A stretch of 64,000 bases of DNA from Variovorax paradoxus (GCF_902712855.1 NZ_LR743507.1:3396001-3460000), one strand, 5' to 3'. Shown: positions 25,880 through 35,694, counted from the stretch's first letter. The notes: generated from the letters alone by a model not told the origin. Numbers and translations: made by a program.

Positions 25880-27582
25880 GAAGAAGGTAGGGAAATGCGG
25901 TCTGTCGGGGGTTGGCCGTGCACCACGCGCCCGCCGACCAGCGTCAGCTCGGCGCGGATGTGCGCGAGTTCGTCGACCGGCACGCCGAGCGGGTCGGCGT
26001 TCAGCACCGCAATGTCGGCCCAGTGGCCCGGCGCCAGCGTGCCCTTGCGGTCTTCCTCGAAGCTCAGGAACGCGCCGTTGCGGGTGACGGTCTGCAACGC
26101 CTGCAGCCGGTCGAGCGACTGCGCAGGGCCGATGACGCGGCCGGTGGTGCGCTCCTGCCGAGCCACGGAGGCCCACACGGCCGTGAACAGGCTCACGGGA
26201 ATATTGTCGCTGCCGGCGGCCAGCGGCAGGCCGGCCTCGAGCAGGTCCCGCTGCGGCAGGAAGCTGCCGTGCCGCGCTTCGTCGGCCAGCCGTGCGGCAC
26301 CGTTCTTCCACAGCATGTAGAACGGGATGCTCGTGACCATCAGGCCCAGCCGCTTCACGCGCGCGATGTCCTGCGCGGTGACGTGGCCCACGTGCTCCAC
26401 CACCCAGCGCCGTCCTGCCAGCGGAAAGCGCGCGTCGATGGCCTCGAACACGTCGAGCACTTCGGCCAGCCGGTCGACCACCACGCTGTGCACGCGCAGG
26501 TCGTGCTCGGCGGCGAGCCAGGCGTAGTCGCTGAAGTCCTCGATGCGGTTGGCCCACTCGACGAAGCCCATCCAGCCGGTGTTGGGCAGCGCCCGGCGCA
26601 CCGCGCTGGCCGCGGCCTTGTCGCCGCCCAGGCCGATGTAGACGCCGCTGACCGAGAGCATCGTGTCGCCGGTGCCGCGCCCGCGCGCATGGGAAAGCCA
26701 GTCGCGCATGGCCAGCCGCGCTTCGGTCACGTTCGACCAGGTCGGGCTCACGCACAGGCGCGTGCGCATGGTGAGGCCGCCCTCTTCCCACAGACGGCGG
26801 TACACGGCGATGGTCTCTGGCGACGAGCCATGGCCTTCGTAGATGCTGGTGGTGCCGCAGGCGTGGTACAGCGGCAGCGAGCGGCGCAGGCCCTCGAGCC
26901 GGTCGTCGAAGCCGAAGGCCGGCACCTGTGTGAGCACCGAGAACTCCACCAGCGGGCGCTTGTTGGTCTCGACGATCACGCCGTTGGGTTGCCCGTCCGG
27001 ACCCAGCTCGATCTGCAGGCCGCTGCAGTCCGGGCAGGTGGTGTCGTCGATGCGGTGCAGCGCCAGCGCGCGGCTGTTGAGCGCGCTGTGCCCCGGCGGC
27101 ACGCCCCAGTTGCCGAACAGGCCCGGGATGTACACGAGGTGGTCGGGCGCGACCGCGTCGAGCTCGTGGCGGTCGGGCATGCGGCCCTCGGCGAGGTTCG
27201 ACGGCCCGCCGAAATAGAACGGCGGCTGGCCCACGGGCATGGTGACGATCCACGCGCCACGCGGCAGGCGCGCCGCCTCGGCCGCGACGACGGCGAGCAC
27301 GTCGGCGATGTTCCTTGCATGCGCCAGGCTGGGGCGCAGCGTCTTCAGGCCTTCGCGCTCCATGTGCGCGTGCGCGTCGATGAGGCCCGGCACCAGCGTG
27401 CGGCCCGCCAGGTCGACCACCTGCGTGCCGGGTCCGCGCGTGCGCGCCACCCCGGCATTGCTGCCGGTGGCCAGCACACGGCCCTGCGCGAGCGCCACGG
27501 CCTGCGCGGGCGGCGCGCCCGGCACCATGGTCAGCACCTGGCCGTTCTCGAAGATCAGCTCAGCGTCTTGCATCGGCGCCAT
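25876..27582 (-). CDS. YtcJ-like amidohydrolase
   Basis: A 568-residue metal-dependent hydrolase of the amidohydrolase superfamily. After the first beta-strand sandwich (LIFENGQVLTM) comes the metal motif GLIDAHAHMEREGL; later His residues are in WVVEHVGHVTAQD, and the catalytic Asp is in AAGSDNIPVSLFTAVW, followed by the terminal strand DIAVLNADPLGV. The family hydrolyses C-N bonds of amides and cyclic amides; the substrate is unknown. It sits between the genes of two different ABC importers, overlapping both (23 bases with the permease, 4 with the ATPase), which suggests that it processes an imported compound. A start three codons later (27573) is equally possible. Confidence 0.85.
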
Positions 27583-28453
27583 ACCATGGGAAGAAGCGGT
27601 GCAGCAGCCATGCGAACAGCTGGTCGGCCAGGAAGCCGATGGCGCCGAGGTACAGCAGGCCGACGAACATGATGTCGACGCGGAACACCAGGTGCGCGAA
27701 CGAGATCAGGAAGCCCAGGCCCTGCTCCGCACCCACCAGTTCGGCGGCCACCAGCACCACGAAGGACACCGCCGTGGCCTGCCTCAGGCCCGCGAACACG
27801 AAGGGCAGCGCGGCGGGCAGCGCCACCTGCACCATGGTCGCGAACGGGCTCGCACCCAGCGCCGCGGCCGAGCGCAGGTAGACCACCGGAATGTCGCGCA
27901 CGCCGATGAAGGTGTTGACCCAGACCGGAAAGAACGCCCCCCAGGCGATCAGCATCACCTTCGACAGGTCGCCGAGCCCGAACCACACGATGGCCAGCGG
28001 CACGATGGCGATGGCCGGAATGGCGCGCAGGCCGTGCAGCACCGGGTCGGTGATCTGCCGCAGCGTGGCGTTGCGACCGGTCAGCACGCCCGCCGCCACG
28101 CCGAAGGTCGCTCCCAGCAGGAAACCCCAGAGCGCGCGCAGCAGGCTCGCGCCCACGTGCGGCCAGATCTCGCCGGTGCGGAATGTCATGTCCACCAGCA
28201 CGCCGGCCACCTGGGACGGCGGCGGGAACATCTTGGGGTTGACGCCGGGCACCACGCGCGGCGCGATCTCCCAGGCCAGCAGGAAGGCGATGACGCCGGC
28301 CACGCCCAGCAGCAGCTGGCGCTGCCGGCCGCGCCGGCGCTGCGCCTGCTGCTCGCGGCGAAAGTCCTGCTCGATGGCCTGGCGGCGGTCGAGGGCAGCG
28401 TCCGGCCGCGGTGCGGCGTCGAGCCGGCGAAGGTCGTCCAGGGCGGCGCTCAT
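27560..28453 (-). CDS. ABC importer permease, SsuC type
   Basis: A 297-residue inner-membrane protein. After a charged, Arg/Gln-rich cytosolic N-terminus of about 45 residues come six membrane segments, and the EAA loop reads YLRSAAALGASPFATMVQVALPAALPF in part. It matches the SsuC/TauC/NrtB permease family of sulfonate, taurine and nitrate importers. The start overlaps the ATPase stop by 4 bases and the end overlaps the amidohydrolase start. Confidence 0.9.
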   Translation of the reverse strand: MSAALDDLRRLDAAPRPDAALDRRQAIEQDFRREQQAQRRRGRQRQLLLGVAGVIAFLLAWEIAPRVVPGVNPKMFPPPSQVAGVLVDMTFRTGEIWPHVGASLLRALWGFLLGATFGVAAGVLTGRNATLRQITDPVLHGLRAIPAIAIVPLAIVWFGLGDLSKVMLIAWGAFFPVWVNTFIGVRDIPVVYLRSAAALGASPFATMVQVALPAALPFVFAGLRQATAVSFVVLVAAELVGAEQGLGFLISFAHLVFRVDIMFVGLLYLGAIGFLADQLFAWLLHRFFPWYGADARR

Positions 28454-29238
28454 GCGGAAGCCTCGTCGGTCTGCGCGAATGCCGCACCGATGCGCGCATA
28501 CAGCTCGCCGAACGCCGGGTCGGCGCGGTCGCGCGGGTACGGCAGGTCGATGTCGACGATCTCGCGGATGCGGCCCGGATGCGCGCTCATCACCACCACG
28601 CGCTGTGCGAGGAACACGGCCTCCTCGATGTTGTGGGTGATGAAGAACACCGACAGCTTCAGCTCCTGCCAGATGCGCAGCAGCTCGCGCTGCAGGCTGG
28701 TGCGGGTCAGTGCGTCGATGGCGGCGAAGGGCTCGTCCATCAGCAGCACCTTCGGCTGCGTGGCCAGCGCGCGGGCCACCGCAATGCGCTGGCGCATGCC
28801 GCCCGAGAGCTCGACCGGATAGCGCGTGGCCGCATGCGACAGCCCCGTGAGCGCAAGCAGCTCGTCGGCGCGCCGGCGGCGTGCCTTCGCGTCGAGTCCC
28901 TGCATCTTCAGCCCGAACTCGATGTTGCTGCGCGCCGTGAGCCACGGGAACAGCGCGTACTCCTGGAACACCACGCCCCGGTCGGCGCCCGGCCCGCTCA
29001 CGCGCCGGCCACCGGCCGTCACCGTGCCGGTGGTGGGCTGGATGAAGCCCGCGATGGTGTTCAGCAGCGTGGTCTTGCCGCAGCCGCTGGGGCCGATGGC
29101 GCAGACGAACTCGCCATCGCCGATGTCGAGGTCGACGCCGGTCATGGCCCAGTTGAGCTCGCCGCCCGAGGACGCATAGAGCTTCGAGGCATCGCGCACC
29201 CGCACGGCGGGCGGCGCGGCAGTCGCTGGCGCGTTCAT
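28450..29238 (-). CDS. ABC importer ATPase, SsuB/TauB type
   Basis: A 262-residue ATPase with Walker A GPSGCGKTT, Q-loop FQEYALFPWLT, signature LSGGMRQRIAVARAL, Walker B VLLMDEPFAAID and switch His in FFITHNIEEAV. It closes with the family's typical IVDIDLPYPRDR segment. It works with the adjacent SsuC-type permease and the upstream binding protein. The start is 2 bases after the binding-protein stop. Confidence 0.93.
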   Translation of the reverse strand: MNAPATAAPPAVRVRDASKLYASSGGELNWAMTGVDLDIGDGEFVCAIGPSGCGKTTLLNTIAGFIQPTTGTVTAGGRRVSGPGADRGVVFQEYALFPWLTARSNIEFGLKMQGLDAKARRRRADELLALTGLSHAATRYPVELSGGMRQRIAVARALATQPKVLLMDEPFAAIDALTRTSLQRELLRIWQELKLSVFFITHNIEEAVFLAQRVVVMSAHPGRIREIVDIDLPYPRDRADPAFGELYARIGAAFAQTDEASA

Positions 29239-29240
29239 CG

Positions 29241-30272
29241 TCAGGCCAGCGTGACGCGGTCGGGCGCGGCCGCCTTCAGTGCGTCGGCGTAGATGAGCTT
29301 GCGGTACAGCGCGCGCAGGTCTTCCTTCGGCGGCGTGGCCAGCCCGGCCTCGACCGCCCATTGCGCGTTGAGCACGAGGTCGTCGAGCAGGCGGTTGTCC
29401 AGCCGCACGCCGATGGAGACGGTGTCGAGCCCGGCCTTGGTGGTTTCCACCGTGGCCTTGGTGCGCTCGGCGACCAGCGCAACGGCGTCGGCCGCCTGTG
29501 CGCGATAGAACTTCTCGGCGTCCAGCAGGCTGCGAACGGCCGCCTCGACCAGCCTGGGCTTGCCCTGCACCAGCGACTCGCTGGCGGTGAGCACGTAGTG
29601 GCTCAGGAAGACCTTCTCCAGGCCGGTGTCGTCGAGTACCTGCACCTTGCCGCCGCTGTCGGCCACTGCTTTCTGCCCCGCGTCCCATCCCCAGGCGAAG
29701 GCGTCGATGTCGCCCTTGACGGCAGCGGTGACGGCGTCCGGCCCGCGCAGGTTGACGAGCGTGACGTCCTTCAACGCCAGGCCGTGCAGCGAGAGGAAAC
29801 GGCTCAGGAAGTAGTGGCCGCTGGTGCCGATGGTCGTGGCCACGCGCTTGCCCTTGAGCTGCGCGCCGCTGCGGATGCCGCGGTCGGTGCGCGCCGCCAC
29901 CACCATGCCGCTCGACAGCCGCGAGAACTCTGCGACGATCACGGCGGGCACCCCGTTGGCGCCCGCCAGTCCCACCACGCTGTCGGTGGAGGTGGCGAAC
30001 TGCGCCTTGCCGGCCACCGCCGCATCGAAGGCCAGCCGGCCCGAGGTGAACTGGAGCGTCGTGGCCTCGATGCCGTGGTTCTTCCAGTAGTTCTTGCCGG
30101 TGACGAGGTACGGGATCGCCCAGCTGAAGCCCTGGCTCTCGGCAACCACGATCTTCTCGACGCCCGGCTGCTGGGCCCAGGACGGCGCGGCGGAGGCGGA
30201 CAGCGCCAGGCCGGCGAGGCCGAGGCCGAACTGGCGGCGATCGAGGTGGCGGGGAAATTGCGAAGTGGTCAT
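29241..30272 (-). CDS. ABC importer solute-binding protein, SsuA/TauA type
   Basis: A 343-residue periplasmic protein. The N-terminus (MTTSQFPRHLDRRQFGLG) has a twin-arginine motif at the DRRQFGL stretch followed by an Ala/Leu-rich core and cleavage near PSWA, so Tat export is likely. The mature protein has the NMT1/SsuA pattern (VAESQGFSWAIPYLVTGKNY, GIEATTLQF, KGKRVATTIGTSGHYFL). An upstream ATG at 30329 would add 19 residues before the signal and is less likely. It lies 43 bases downstream of the SfnB-like gene, supporting a role in organosulfur uptake. Confidence 0.88.
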   Translation of the reverse strand: MTTSQFPRHLDRRQFGLGLAGLALSASAAPSWAQQPGVEKIVVAESQGFSWAIPYLVTGKNYWKNHGIEATTLQFTSGRLAFDAAVAGKAQFATSTDSVVGLAGANGVPAVIVAEFSRLSSGMVVAARTDRGIRSGAQLKGKRVATTIGTSGHYFLSRFLSLHGLALKDVTLVNLRGPDAVTAAVKGDIDAFAWGWDAGQKAVADSGGKVQVLDDTGLEKVFLSHYVLTASESLVQGKPRLVEAAVRSLLDAEKFYRAQAADAVALVAERTKATVETTKAGLDTVSIGVRLDNRLLDDLVLNAQWAVEAGLATPPKEDLRALYRKLIYADALKAAAPDRVTLA

Positions 30273-30315
30273 GCGGGCATCCGGAAAGGCAAGGAGAGAA
30301 ACGAAGGAAGACGGG

Positions 30316-31551
30316 TCAGCCGTAGCCATGGGGGTTGGGCACGTCGCCCGCCAGCAGCCAGGCGCCGATGCCCTGGTGCCGGTAGTCGAGCGGGTCGTGC
30401 AGCGTGTGCACGCGCACGTTGCGCCAGTAGCGGTCGAAGCCGTGGCGCGAGGCGGTCGCGCGTGCGCCGACCAGCTCGAAGATCTGCGAGGTCACGTGCA
30501 GCGCGGTGCGCGCGGCCTGCGTCCGGGCCGAGGCCACGTCGATGGCCAGCGCGGCACGTTCTTCCGCCGTGAGCGCCGCGCCGCGGTCCCAGGCCTGCTG
30601 GAACCGGGCGTTGGCATGGTTCGACAGCGCCGTGGCGGCCTGCAGCGCCGACCACATCTCGCCGGCGCGCAACTGCAGCAGCCGGTCGTCCTGCGAGCGC
30701 TCCACGCCGGCCATCGGCCAGGGCTGGGTCTGCGTGCGCAGGTAGTCGATGGCTGCGCGCAAGGCGCCGAGGGCGTTGCCCAGGTAGATCTCGGTCAGCA
30801 CGACCTGGCCGATGAGGTTGCGCAGCGTGGCGCGCGGGCTCGAGGCCACGCCGGGCGGACCGAGCACCTCGTCGTGCGCGATGCGCACGCGCTCGAACGA
30901 CACGCTGCCGCTGTCGGTCTGGCGCTGACCCATGTTGTCCCAGTCGTCGTGCACGCGGATGCCGGCGCGCGAAGTCGGCACCACGGCGAACACCCGGTCG
31001 GTGGGGTCCCGGCCGAGCACGACCGAGATATTGAGCACGTCGGAATCGGTGGCGCCCGAGCAGAACGCCTTCGTGCCGTCGATCTCCAGGCCGTCGGCGG
31101 TGCGCACGGCGGCAAGCCGGGTGTCGCGCGCGTTCACCGCGTTGCCCCAGAACCAGCGGTGCTCGACCGCGCTGCCGAGGTAGCGCGCCTGTTGCGCCGC
31201 CGAGCCGAAGAGCAGCACGCTCGCCACCTGCAGGTGCTGGAAGCCGAACAGGTGCGCCAGCGAGCTGTCGGCCTGCGCGAGACGGCGGATGGCGCGGAAG
31301 ATCAGCGGCCAGCCGGCCTCCAGCCCGCCGAAGGCGCGCGGAATGGCCAGCGCCAGCAGCCCGCTTTCGCGCAGCAACCGGCGCTCGGCCAGGGCGGTGC
31401 CGCCGGCACGGTCGCGCTGCGCCGCGGTGGCCGCAAGCGCATCGGCAAGCGTGTTCACGGCGGAGGTGAATTCGCCGAATTCCTCGGCGAACGGGTCCGC
31501 GAACGAAGCGGTGGACAGGGAGAAAGACGGGGATGAGGGAGAAGAAACCAC
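30316..31551 (-). CDS. SfnB/DszC-like flavin-dependent oxidoreductase (acyl-CoA dehydrogenase fold)
   Basis: About 411 residues from the GTG at 31551. The acyl-CoA dehydrogenase fold is clear: an N-terminal helical domain (LLRESGLLALAIPRAFGGLE), the FAD/FMN strand region (DGLEIDGTKAFCSGATDSD) and a C-terminal four-helix bundle ending GDVPNPHGYG. This group uses FMNH2 for monooxygenation of organosulfur compounds (DszC, SfnB, DmoA-like). The start is unclear: the open frame continues to 31806, but the upstream part looks non-coding and no candidate has a good ribosome-binding site. It is the first gene of the minus-strand unit and is divergent from the acetylation cassette. Actual substrates are not known. 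Confidence 0.83.
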   Translation of the reverse strand: MVSSPSSPSFSLSTASFADPFAEEFGEFTSAVNTLADALAATAAQRDRAGGTALAERRLLRESGLLALAIPRAFGGLEAGWPLIFRAIRRLAQADSSLAHLFGFQHLQVASVLLFGSAAQQARYLGSAVEHRWFWGNAVNARDTRLAAVRTADGLEIDGTKAFCSGATDSDVLNISVVLGRDPTDRVFAVVPTSRAGIRVHDDWDNMGQRQTDSGSVSFERVRIAHDEVLGPPGVASSPRATLRNLIGQVVLTEIYLGNALGALRAAIDYLRTQTQPWPMAGVERSQDDRLLQLRAGEMWSALQAATALSNHANARFQQAWDRGAALTAEERAALAIDVASARTQAARTALHVTSQIFELVGARATASRHGFDRYWRNVRVHTLHDPLDYRHQGIGAWLLAGDVPNPHGYG

Positions 31552-31799
31552 GGGAATTCCGGCGAGCCGCCAAGGGAGCGAGGAACACCGCTCGAAGGAG
31601 AAGCGACGGAGTCTAGAAACGGAAGTCCTCGTCCGGAACGAAGAAAAGCGCATGAGTACATGCGGAGATCGTTCGGAGCGCACGGCCGCTTTCGGGCAGC
31701 CGCAACCCGGGTGCACGGCGGGGCGCAAGCGCTGCCGCGACTGCATCGGACCTCCGGGGCTGGTACATTTCCCCGGCCTCGCAAACCAAAGGGATATCG

Positions 31800-32483
31800 G
31801 TGTCACTCGCAGCGGCCATGGCCGGACTTTCCATCCTCGTCATCGGGGACAGCCACCTCGCACAATCCAACTACCTGATCTCGTCGCTGCACGACAACCT
31901 GCTGCGCCAGGGCGCGACGGTGCATTCGATCGGGGTCTGCGGCGTGTTGCCCTACGACTGGACGGTGTCCAAGGTCGGCACCTGCGGCGGCGCCGAGCGC
32001 ATCGGCAACCGTCCGCCGGTGGAAAGCAGCACCGGCAAGACCACGGCCGTGGCGCAGCTCATCCGGCAGGAGCGCCCCGACCTGGTGCTGGTGGTGCTCG
32101 GCGACACCATGGCCGCCTACAAGCAGCCCGATTTCCCGATGAACTGGGTGTGGCAGCAGGTGGGCTCGCTCACCGGCGCGATCGCGGCAACCGGCACCCG
32201 CTGCGCCTGGGTCGGCCCGGCCTGGGGCCAGGAAGGCGGCAAGTACGGCAAGACCTACGCCCGCGTGGAGCTGGTCAGCCGCTTCCTGGCGACCAACGTC
32301 GAACCCTGCACCTACATCGATTCCCTCGAGATGTCCCGCCGCGGCCAGTGGCCGACCATCGACGGGCAGCATTTCAGCTCGAACGGCTACCGCGCCTGGG
32401 GCGACGGGATCGCCAAGGCGGTGGCGAAGCTGCCGCTGCCGGCCGCCACCAACCCGAACGCCGCCGGCGCCGCACGCCAATGA
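31800..32483 (+). CDS. SGNH/GDSL-type acetylation protein, WssF-like
   Basis: A 227-residue protein with an SGNH-hydrolase pattern: block I ILVIGDSHLAQSNY with the nucleophile Ser, a block with VLVVLGDTMAAY, and the C-terminal Asp/His pair in TIDGQHFSSNGY. The GTG at 31800 is preferred over ATG 31818 because AAAGGGA lies about 6 bases upstream. It has no clear signal peptide. Its position before AlgF-, AlgI- and AlgJ-like genes matches WssF, the first acetylation gene of the wss cellulose operon in Pseudomonas fluorescens SBW25. The stop overlaps the next start (ATGA). Confidence 0.75.
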   Translation: MSLAAAMAGLSILVIGDSHLAQSNYLISSLHDNLLRQGATVHSIGVCGVLPYDWTVSKVGTCGGAERIGNRPPVESSTGKTTAVAQLIRQERPDLVLVVLGDTMAAYKQPDFPMNWVWQQVGSLTGAIAATGTRCAWVGPAWGQEGGKYGKTYARVELVSRFLATNVEPCTYIDSLEMSRRGQWPTIDGQHFSSNGYRAWGDGIAKAVAKLPLPAATNPNAAGAARQ

Positions 32484-33169
32484 ACCGCGCGATCCGCCTG
32501 CCGCTGCTTGCGGCGCTGTATACGCTCGTGCCGGTGGCCACCGTTGCCGCGCCCAAGCTGTACGACACCGGGCCGGCGCAGGACCTGGCGCTGGTGCGCT
32601 TCGTCAACGCCAGCGCGCAGCCGCTGACGGTGCAAAGCGGCAGCAACAGCGGTGGCGCCAAGGCCAGCATCGTGGTCGCGCCTGCCGCCCCCGTCACCGA
32701 CTACCAGCCCGCGCGTTCCGACGCGCCCGTCACCGGCCAGTGGCAGTCGGGCAGCCGCACGCTGCCGATCTCGCTGCGCGTGAAGGCCGGCGGCTCGGCT
32801 TCGGCCGTGGTATGGACCGACGGGAGCGGCAACCTTGCGGGCACCAGCTTCACCGAGGAGCCGCCGGCCTTCGACCCGCTGCGCGCCTCGCTCGCGTTCT
32901 ACAACGCCGATGCGCGCTGCACGGCCGCATCGCTGGCTTCCAGCCCGGCCAAGGTCGCCATCTTCGAGAAGCAGGCCGCCGCGGCCAGCGCCCGCCGCGC
33001 GATCAACCCGGTCAGGCTGGTGGTCGAGGCGTCGTGCAACGGCCAGCCGGTGGAAGGCACGGTCGACCTCGGCTCGCTGCAGGCGGGCCAGCGCTACAGC
33101 GTGTTCCTCGTTCCCGCCGGCAGGAACGCCAGCCGGCTGATCGGCCTGCAGGACCGCATCGCACGCTGA
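32480..33169 (+). CDS. AlgF/WssG-like periplasmic acetylation protein
   Basis: A 229-residue exported protein. The signal peptide is MNRAIRLPLLAALYTLVPVA with cleavage after VAA. The mature part starts KLYDTGPAQDLALVRFVNAS, which is the characteristic N-terminal motif of AlgF (LYDP.P..SAFVR..NA). In alginate producers AlgF passes acetyl groups between AlgI and the transferases in the periplasm. The overlap with the preceding gene and the 6-base gap to the AlgI-like gene show one operon. Confidence 0.85.
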   Translation: MNRAIRLPLLAALYTLVPVATVAAPKLYDTGPAQDLALVRFVNASAQPLTVQSGSNSGGAKASIVVAPAAPVTDYQPARSDAPVTGQWQSGSRTLPISLRVKAGGSASAVVWTDGSGNLAGTSFTEEPPAFDPLRASLAFYNADARCTAASLASSPAKVAIFEKQAAAASARRAINPVRLVVEASCNGQPVEGTVDLGSLQAGQRYSVFLVPAGRNASRLIGLQDRIAR

Positions 33170-33175
33170 CGGCCC

Positions 33176-34573
33176 GTGGTCTTCGCTTCGCTCGAATTCC
33201 TCGCGGTCTTCCTGCCGTTGTTCCTGCTGCTGTACGCGGCAACGCCGGCGCGGGCGAAGAACGCGCTGCTGCTGGCGGCCAGCTGGCTGTTCTACGGCTG
33301 GTGGAGCCCGCTCTTCCTGCTGCTCTTCATCGCGCTCACGGCACTGGCATGGGCTGGCGGACTGATGGTCGAGCATGCGCCGCCGCGGCGGCGCAAGGCG
33401 GTGCTGGTGGTGCTGATCGCCGCCAACCTCGGCGTGCTCGCATGGTTCAAGTACGCCAACATCGTGGTGGAGACCTTCAGCGCGGCCATCGTCCACGCGG
33501 GCGCGATGCCGCTCGCCTGGCAGCGCATCGCGCTGCCCATCGGGCTGTCGTTCACCGTGCTGCAGGCGATCTCGTACTTCGTCGACATCCATCGCGGCAG
33601 GTTCCGGGCCGAGCGCCGCCCGGTCGACTTCGCCACCTACCTCGCGATGTTCGGCCACCTGGTGGCGGGGCCGATCATCCGGTACGACTGGATCCGGCAG
33701 CGCCTCGCGCACCGGTCGATGCGATGGTCGGGCTTCTCCCGCGGCGCCCGCCGCTTCATGATCGGCATGGCCATGAAGGTGCTGGTGGCCGACACGCTCG
33801 CACCGGTGGCCGACCAGGTCTTCGCATCGGCCGACCCCAGCTTCGCCGACGCCTGGCTCGGCTGCCTGGCCTACTCGCTGCAACTGTTCTTCGACTTCGC
33901 GGGCTACAGCGCGATGGCGATCGGCATCGGGGCGATGCTGGGATTCCGCTTTCCCGAGAACTTCAACGCGCCCTACCTGGCGCGCAACGTCGCGGAGTTC
34001 TGGCGGCGCTGGCACATCTCGCTGTCTTCGTGGCTGCGCGATTACCTCTACGTGCCGCTCGGCGGCAGCAGGCGCGGCAACGGCCGCACGGTGGCCAACC
34101 TGATGCTGACCATGGGCATCGGCGGACTCTGGCATGGCGCGGACAGCTGGAACTTCCTCTACTGGGGGCTGGCGCACGGTGCGGCGCTGAGCGTGGTGCA
34201 CCTGTGGCGCCAGCGCGGCCCTCGCCTGCCCGCGCCGCTCGCCCATGCGGCCACGCTGCTGTTCGTGATGCTGGGCTGGACCCTCTTCCGCTCGCCCGAT
34301 CTCGCAACGGCCGGCGCCATGCTGGGCGGCCAGTTCGGCCTGCACGGCCTTGCGCTCGGTGACGCGCTGTCGAACACGCTGCGTGCACCGGTGGTGCTGG
34401 CGTACCTGCTCGGCATTGCGTGGGCGATCGCGCCGGCGGCGATGGCGCACCGCCGCCATGCAGGCACCGCTTTCGCGCTGGCGGCCGGCATCGCGCCCAT
34501 TGCGGGGTTCCTGCTGTCGATGGCGCTGGTCGCCAGTCGCGGCACGGTGCCTTTCCTCTACTTCCAGTTCTGA
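33176..34573 (+). CDS. MBOAT-family O-acetyltransferase, AlgI/WssH-like
   Basis: A 465-residue membrane protein with about ten or more hydrophobic segments, starting at GTG (VVFASLEFLAVFLPLFLLLY). MBOAT hallmarks: the conserved region FAGYSAMAIGIGAMLGF, RWHISLSSWLRDYLY-type motif with PLGGSR, and the catalytic His in GIGGLWHGADSWNF. AlgI-type proteins carry acetyl groups across the inner membrane for alginate or cellulose acetylation. Length matches AlgI/WssH (about 470-520). The GTG start has no obvious ribosome-binding site and may rely on coupling to the AlgF-like gene. Confidence 0.92.
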   Translation: MVFASLEFLAVFLPLFLLLYAATPARAKNALLLAASWLFYGWWSPLFLLLFIALTALAWAGGLMVEHAPPRRRKAVLVVLIAANLGVLAWFKYANIVVETFSAAIVHAGAMPLAWQRIALPIGLSFTVLQAISYFVDIHRGRFRAERRPVDFATYLAMFGHLVAGPIIRYDWIRQRLAHRSMRWSGFSRGARRFMIGMAMKVLVADTLAPVADQVFASADPSFADAWLGCLAYSLQLFFDFAGYSAMAIGIGAMLGFRFPENFNAPYLARNVAEFWRRWHISLSSWLRDYLYVPLGGSRRGNGRTVANLMLTMGIGGLWHGADSWNFLYWGLAHGAALSVVHLWRQRGPRLPAPLAHAATLLFVMLGWTLFRSPDLATAGAMLGGQFGLHGLALGDALSNTLRAPVVLAYLLGIAWAIAPAAMAHRRHAGTAFALAAGIAPIAGFLLSMALVASRGTVPFLYFQF

Positions 34574-34575
34574 AG

Positions 34576-35688
34576 ATGGCCCGCTCCACCCGACGCCTCA
34601 GAGCACGCCTGCGCCGGGCCACCTCGGCCGCGTTCCTGGCGGCCATCGGCAGCGCCTTCATCGCGACGCTTCCGAACGTCGGCGGCGTGCTGGACCGCGC
34701 GAACATCTCCTTGCTGCACGACGCGGCGGCGCGGCGCGACCTCACGAAATCGCTGGTCACGACGCCGGTCACCGAGACACTCGCGCGCTGGCAGCGCGAT
34801 GCCGGCTGGCTGGCGCTGCGCGACCTCGGCCCCGAAGTGAAGCGCGGCGAGGCCAACTGGCTCTTTCTCGACGAAGAGCTGCAGGTGCACCCCCAAGGCA
34901 ACGCCCACGCGAACGCCCGTGCGGATGCGGTCCGGCAGGTCGCGCGCGGACTGGCCGAGCGGCACATCGCGCTGCTGGTGGTCGTCGTGCCCGACAAGAG
35001 CCGCATCGAAGCCGCGCACCTCGCGTCGCTGCGACGCCCCGGCGAACTCGCGACCCGGGCGCGCGACTGGACCGCACGGCTCGAAGCCGGGGGCGTGCCT
35101 GCGCTCGACCTCACGACGGCGCTGTCCGTGCCGGCAGGCGGGCCGTCGCCCTTCCTGCGCACCGACACGCACTGGAGCGAGCACGGCAGCATGCTCGCCG
35201 CGCAGGCCGTGGCACGCCGCCTGAAGGACATGCACGCGCTCGAGGGCGACCCGGTTCCCTCGGTGATCGTCTCGCGCCAGTCGCATTCGTCATGGGGCGA
35301 CCTCGTGCGCCTTGCCGGCATCGACGGCCTGCCGCCTGCGCTCAAGCCCGCGCCGGACACGGACACGCAATCGGTCGTGGAAACGCGCAGCGACAGCACC
35401 GACCTGTTCGGCAGCGCGGCATTGCCGTCGACCGTGTTGCTGGGCACATCGTTTTCGCGGCGCAGCAATTTCCGGCCGTTCCTGCAATTGGAAAGCCAGT
35501 CGCTGGTGGCGGACTTCGCCATGGACGGCGGCGATTTCGCGGGCGCCGCGCGCGGCTACTTCGCGAGTGAATCGTTCGCGAAGAACCCGCCGCGCACCAT
35601 CGTGTGGGAAGTGCCTGAACGCGCGCTGACGCAGCCCATCGGCGATGCCGAGAAAGCCTGGCTGCGCGCACCGCTGCCGGGCCGCTGA
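34576..35688 (+). CDS. AlgJ/WssI-like periplasmic O-acetyltransferase
   Basis: A 370-residue protein with an N-terminal signal anchor (RRATSAAFLAAIGSAFIATL). The AlgJ/AlgX-type SGNH-like domain shows NWLFLDEELQ, VVVPDKSRIEA, the Asp-x-His pair in RTDTHWSEHGSML and the Ser in LLGTSFSRRSNF. These are the catalytic triad residues of polysaccharide O-acetyltransferases. It is the last gene of the four-gene cassette, 2 bases after the AlgI-like gene, and faces the convergent phosphatase-like gene 6 bases away. Confidence 0.88.
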   Translation: MARSTRRLRARLRRATSAAFLAAIGSAFIATLPNVGGVLDRANISLLHDAAARRDLTKSLVTTPVTETLARWQRDAGWLALRDLGPEVKRGEANWLFLDEELQVHPQGNAHANARADAVRQVARGLAERHIALLVVVVPDKSRIEAAHLASLRRPGELATRARDWTARLEAGGVPALDLTTALSVPAGGPSPFLRTDTHWSEHGSMLAAQAVARRLKDMHALEGDPVPSVIVSRQSHSSWGDLVRLAGIDGLPPALKPAPDTDTQSVVETRSDSTDLFGSAALPSTVLLGTSFSRRSNFRPFLQLESQSLVADFAMDGGDFAGAARGYFASESFAKNPPRTIVWEVPERALTQPIGDAEKAWLRAPLPGR

Positions 35689-35694
35689 CGCGCT

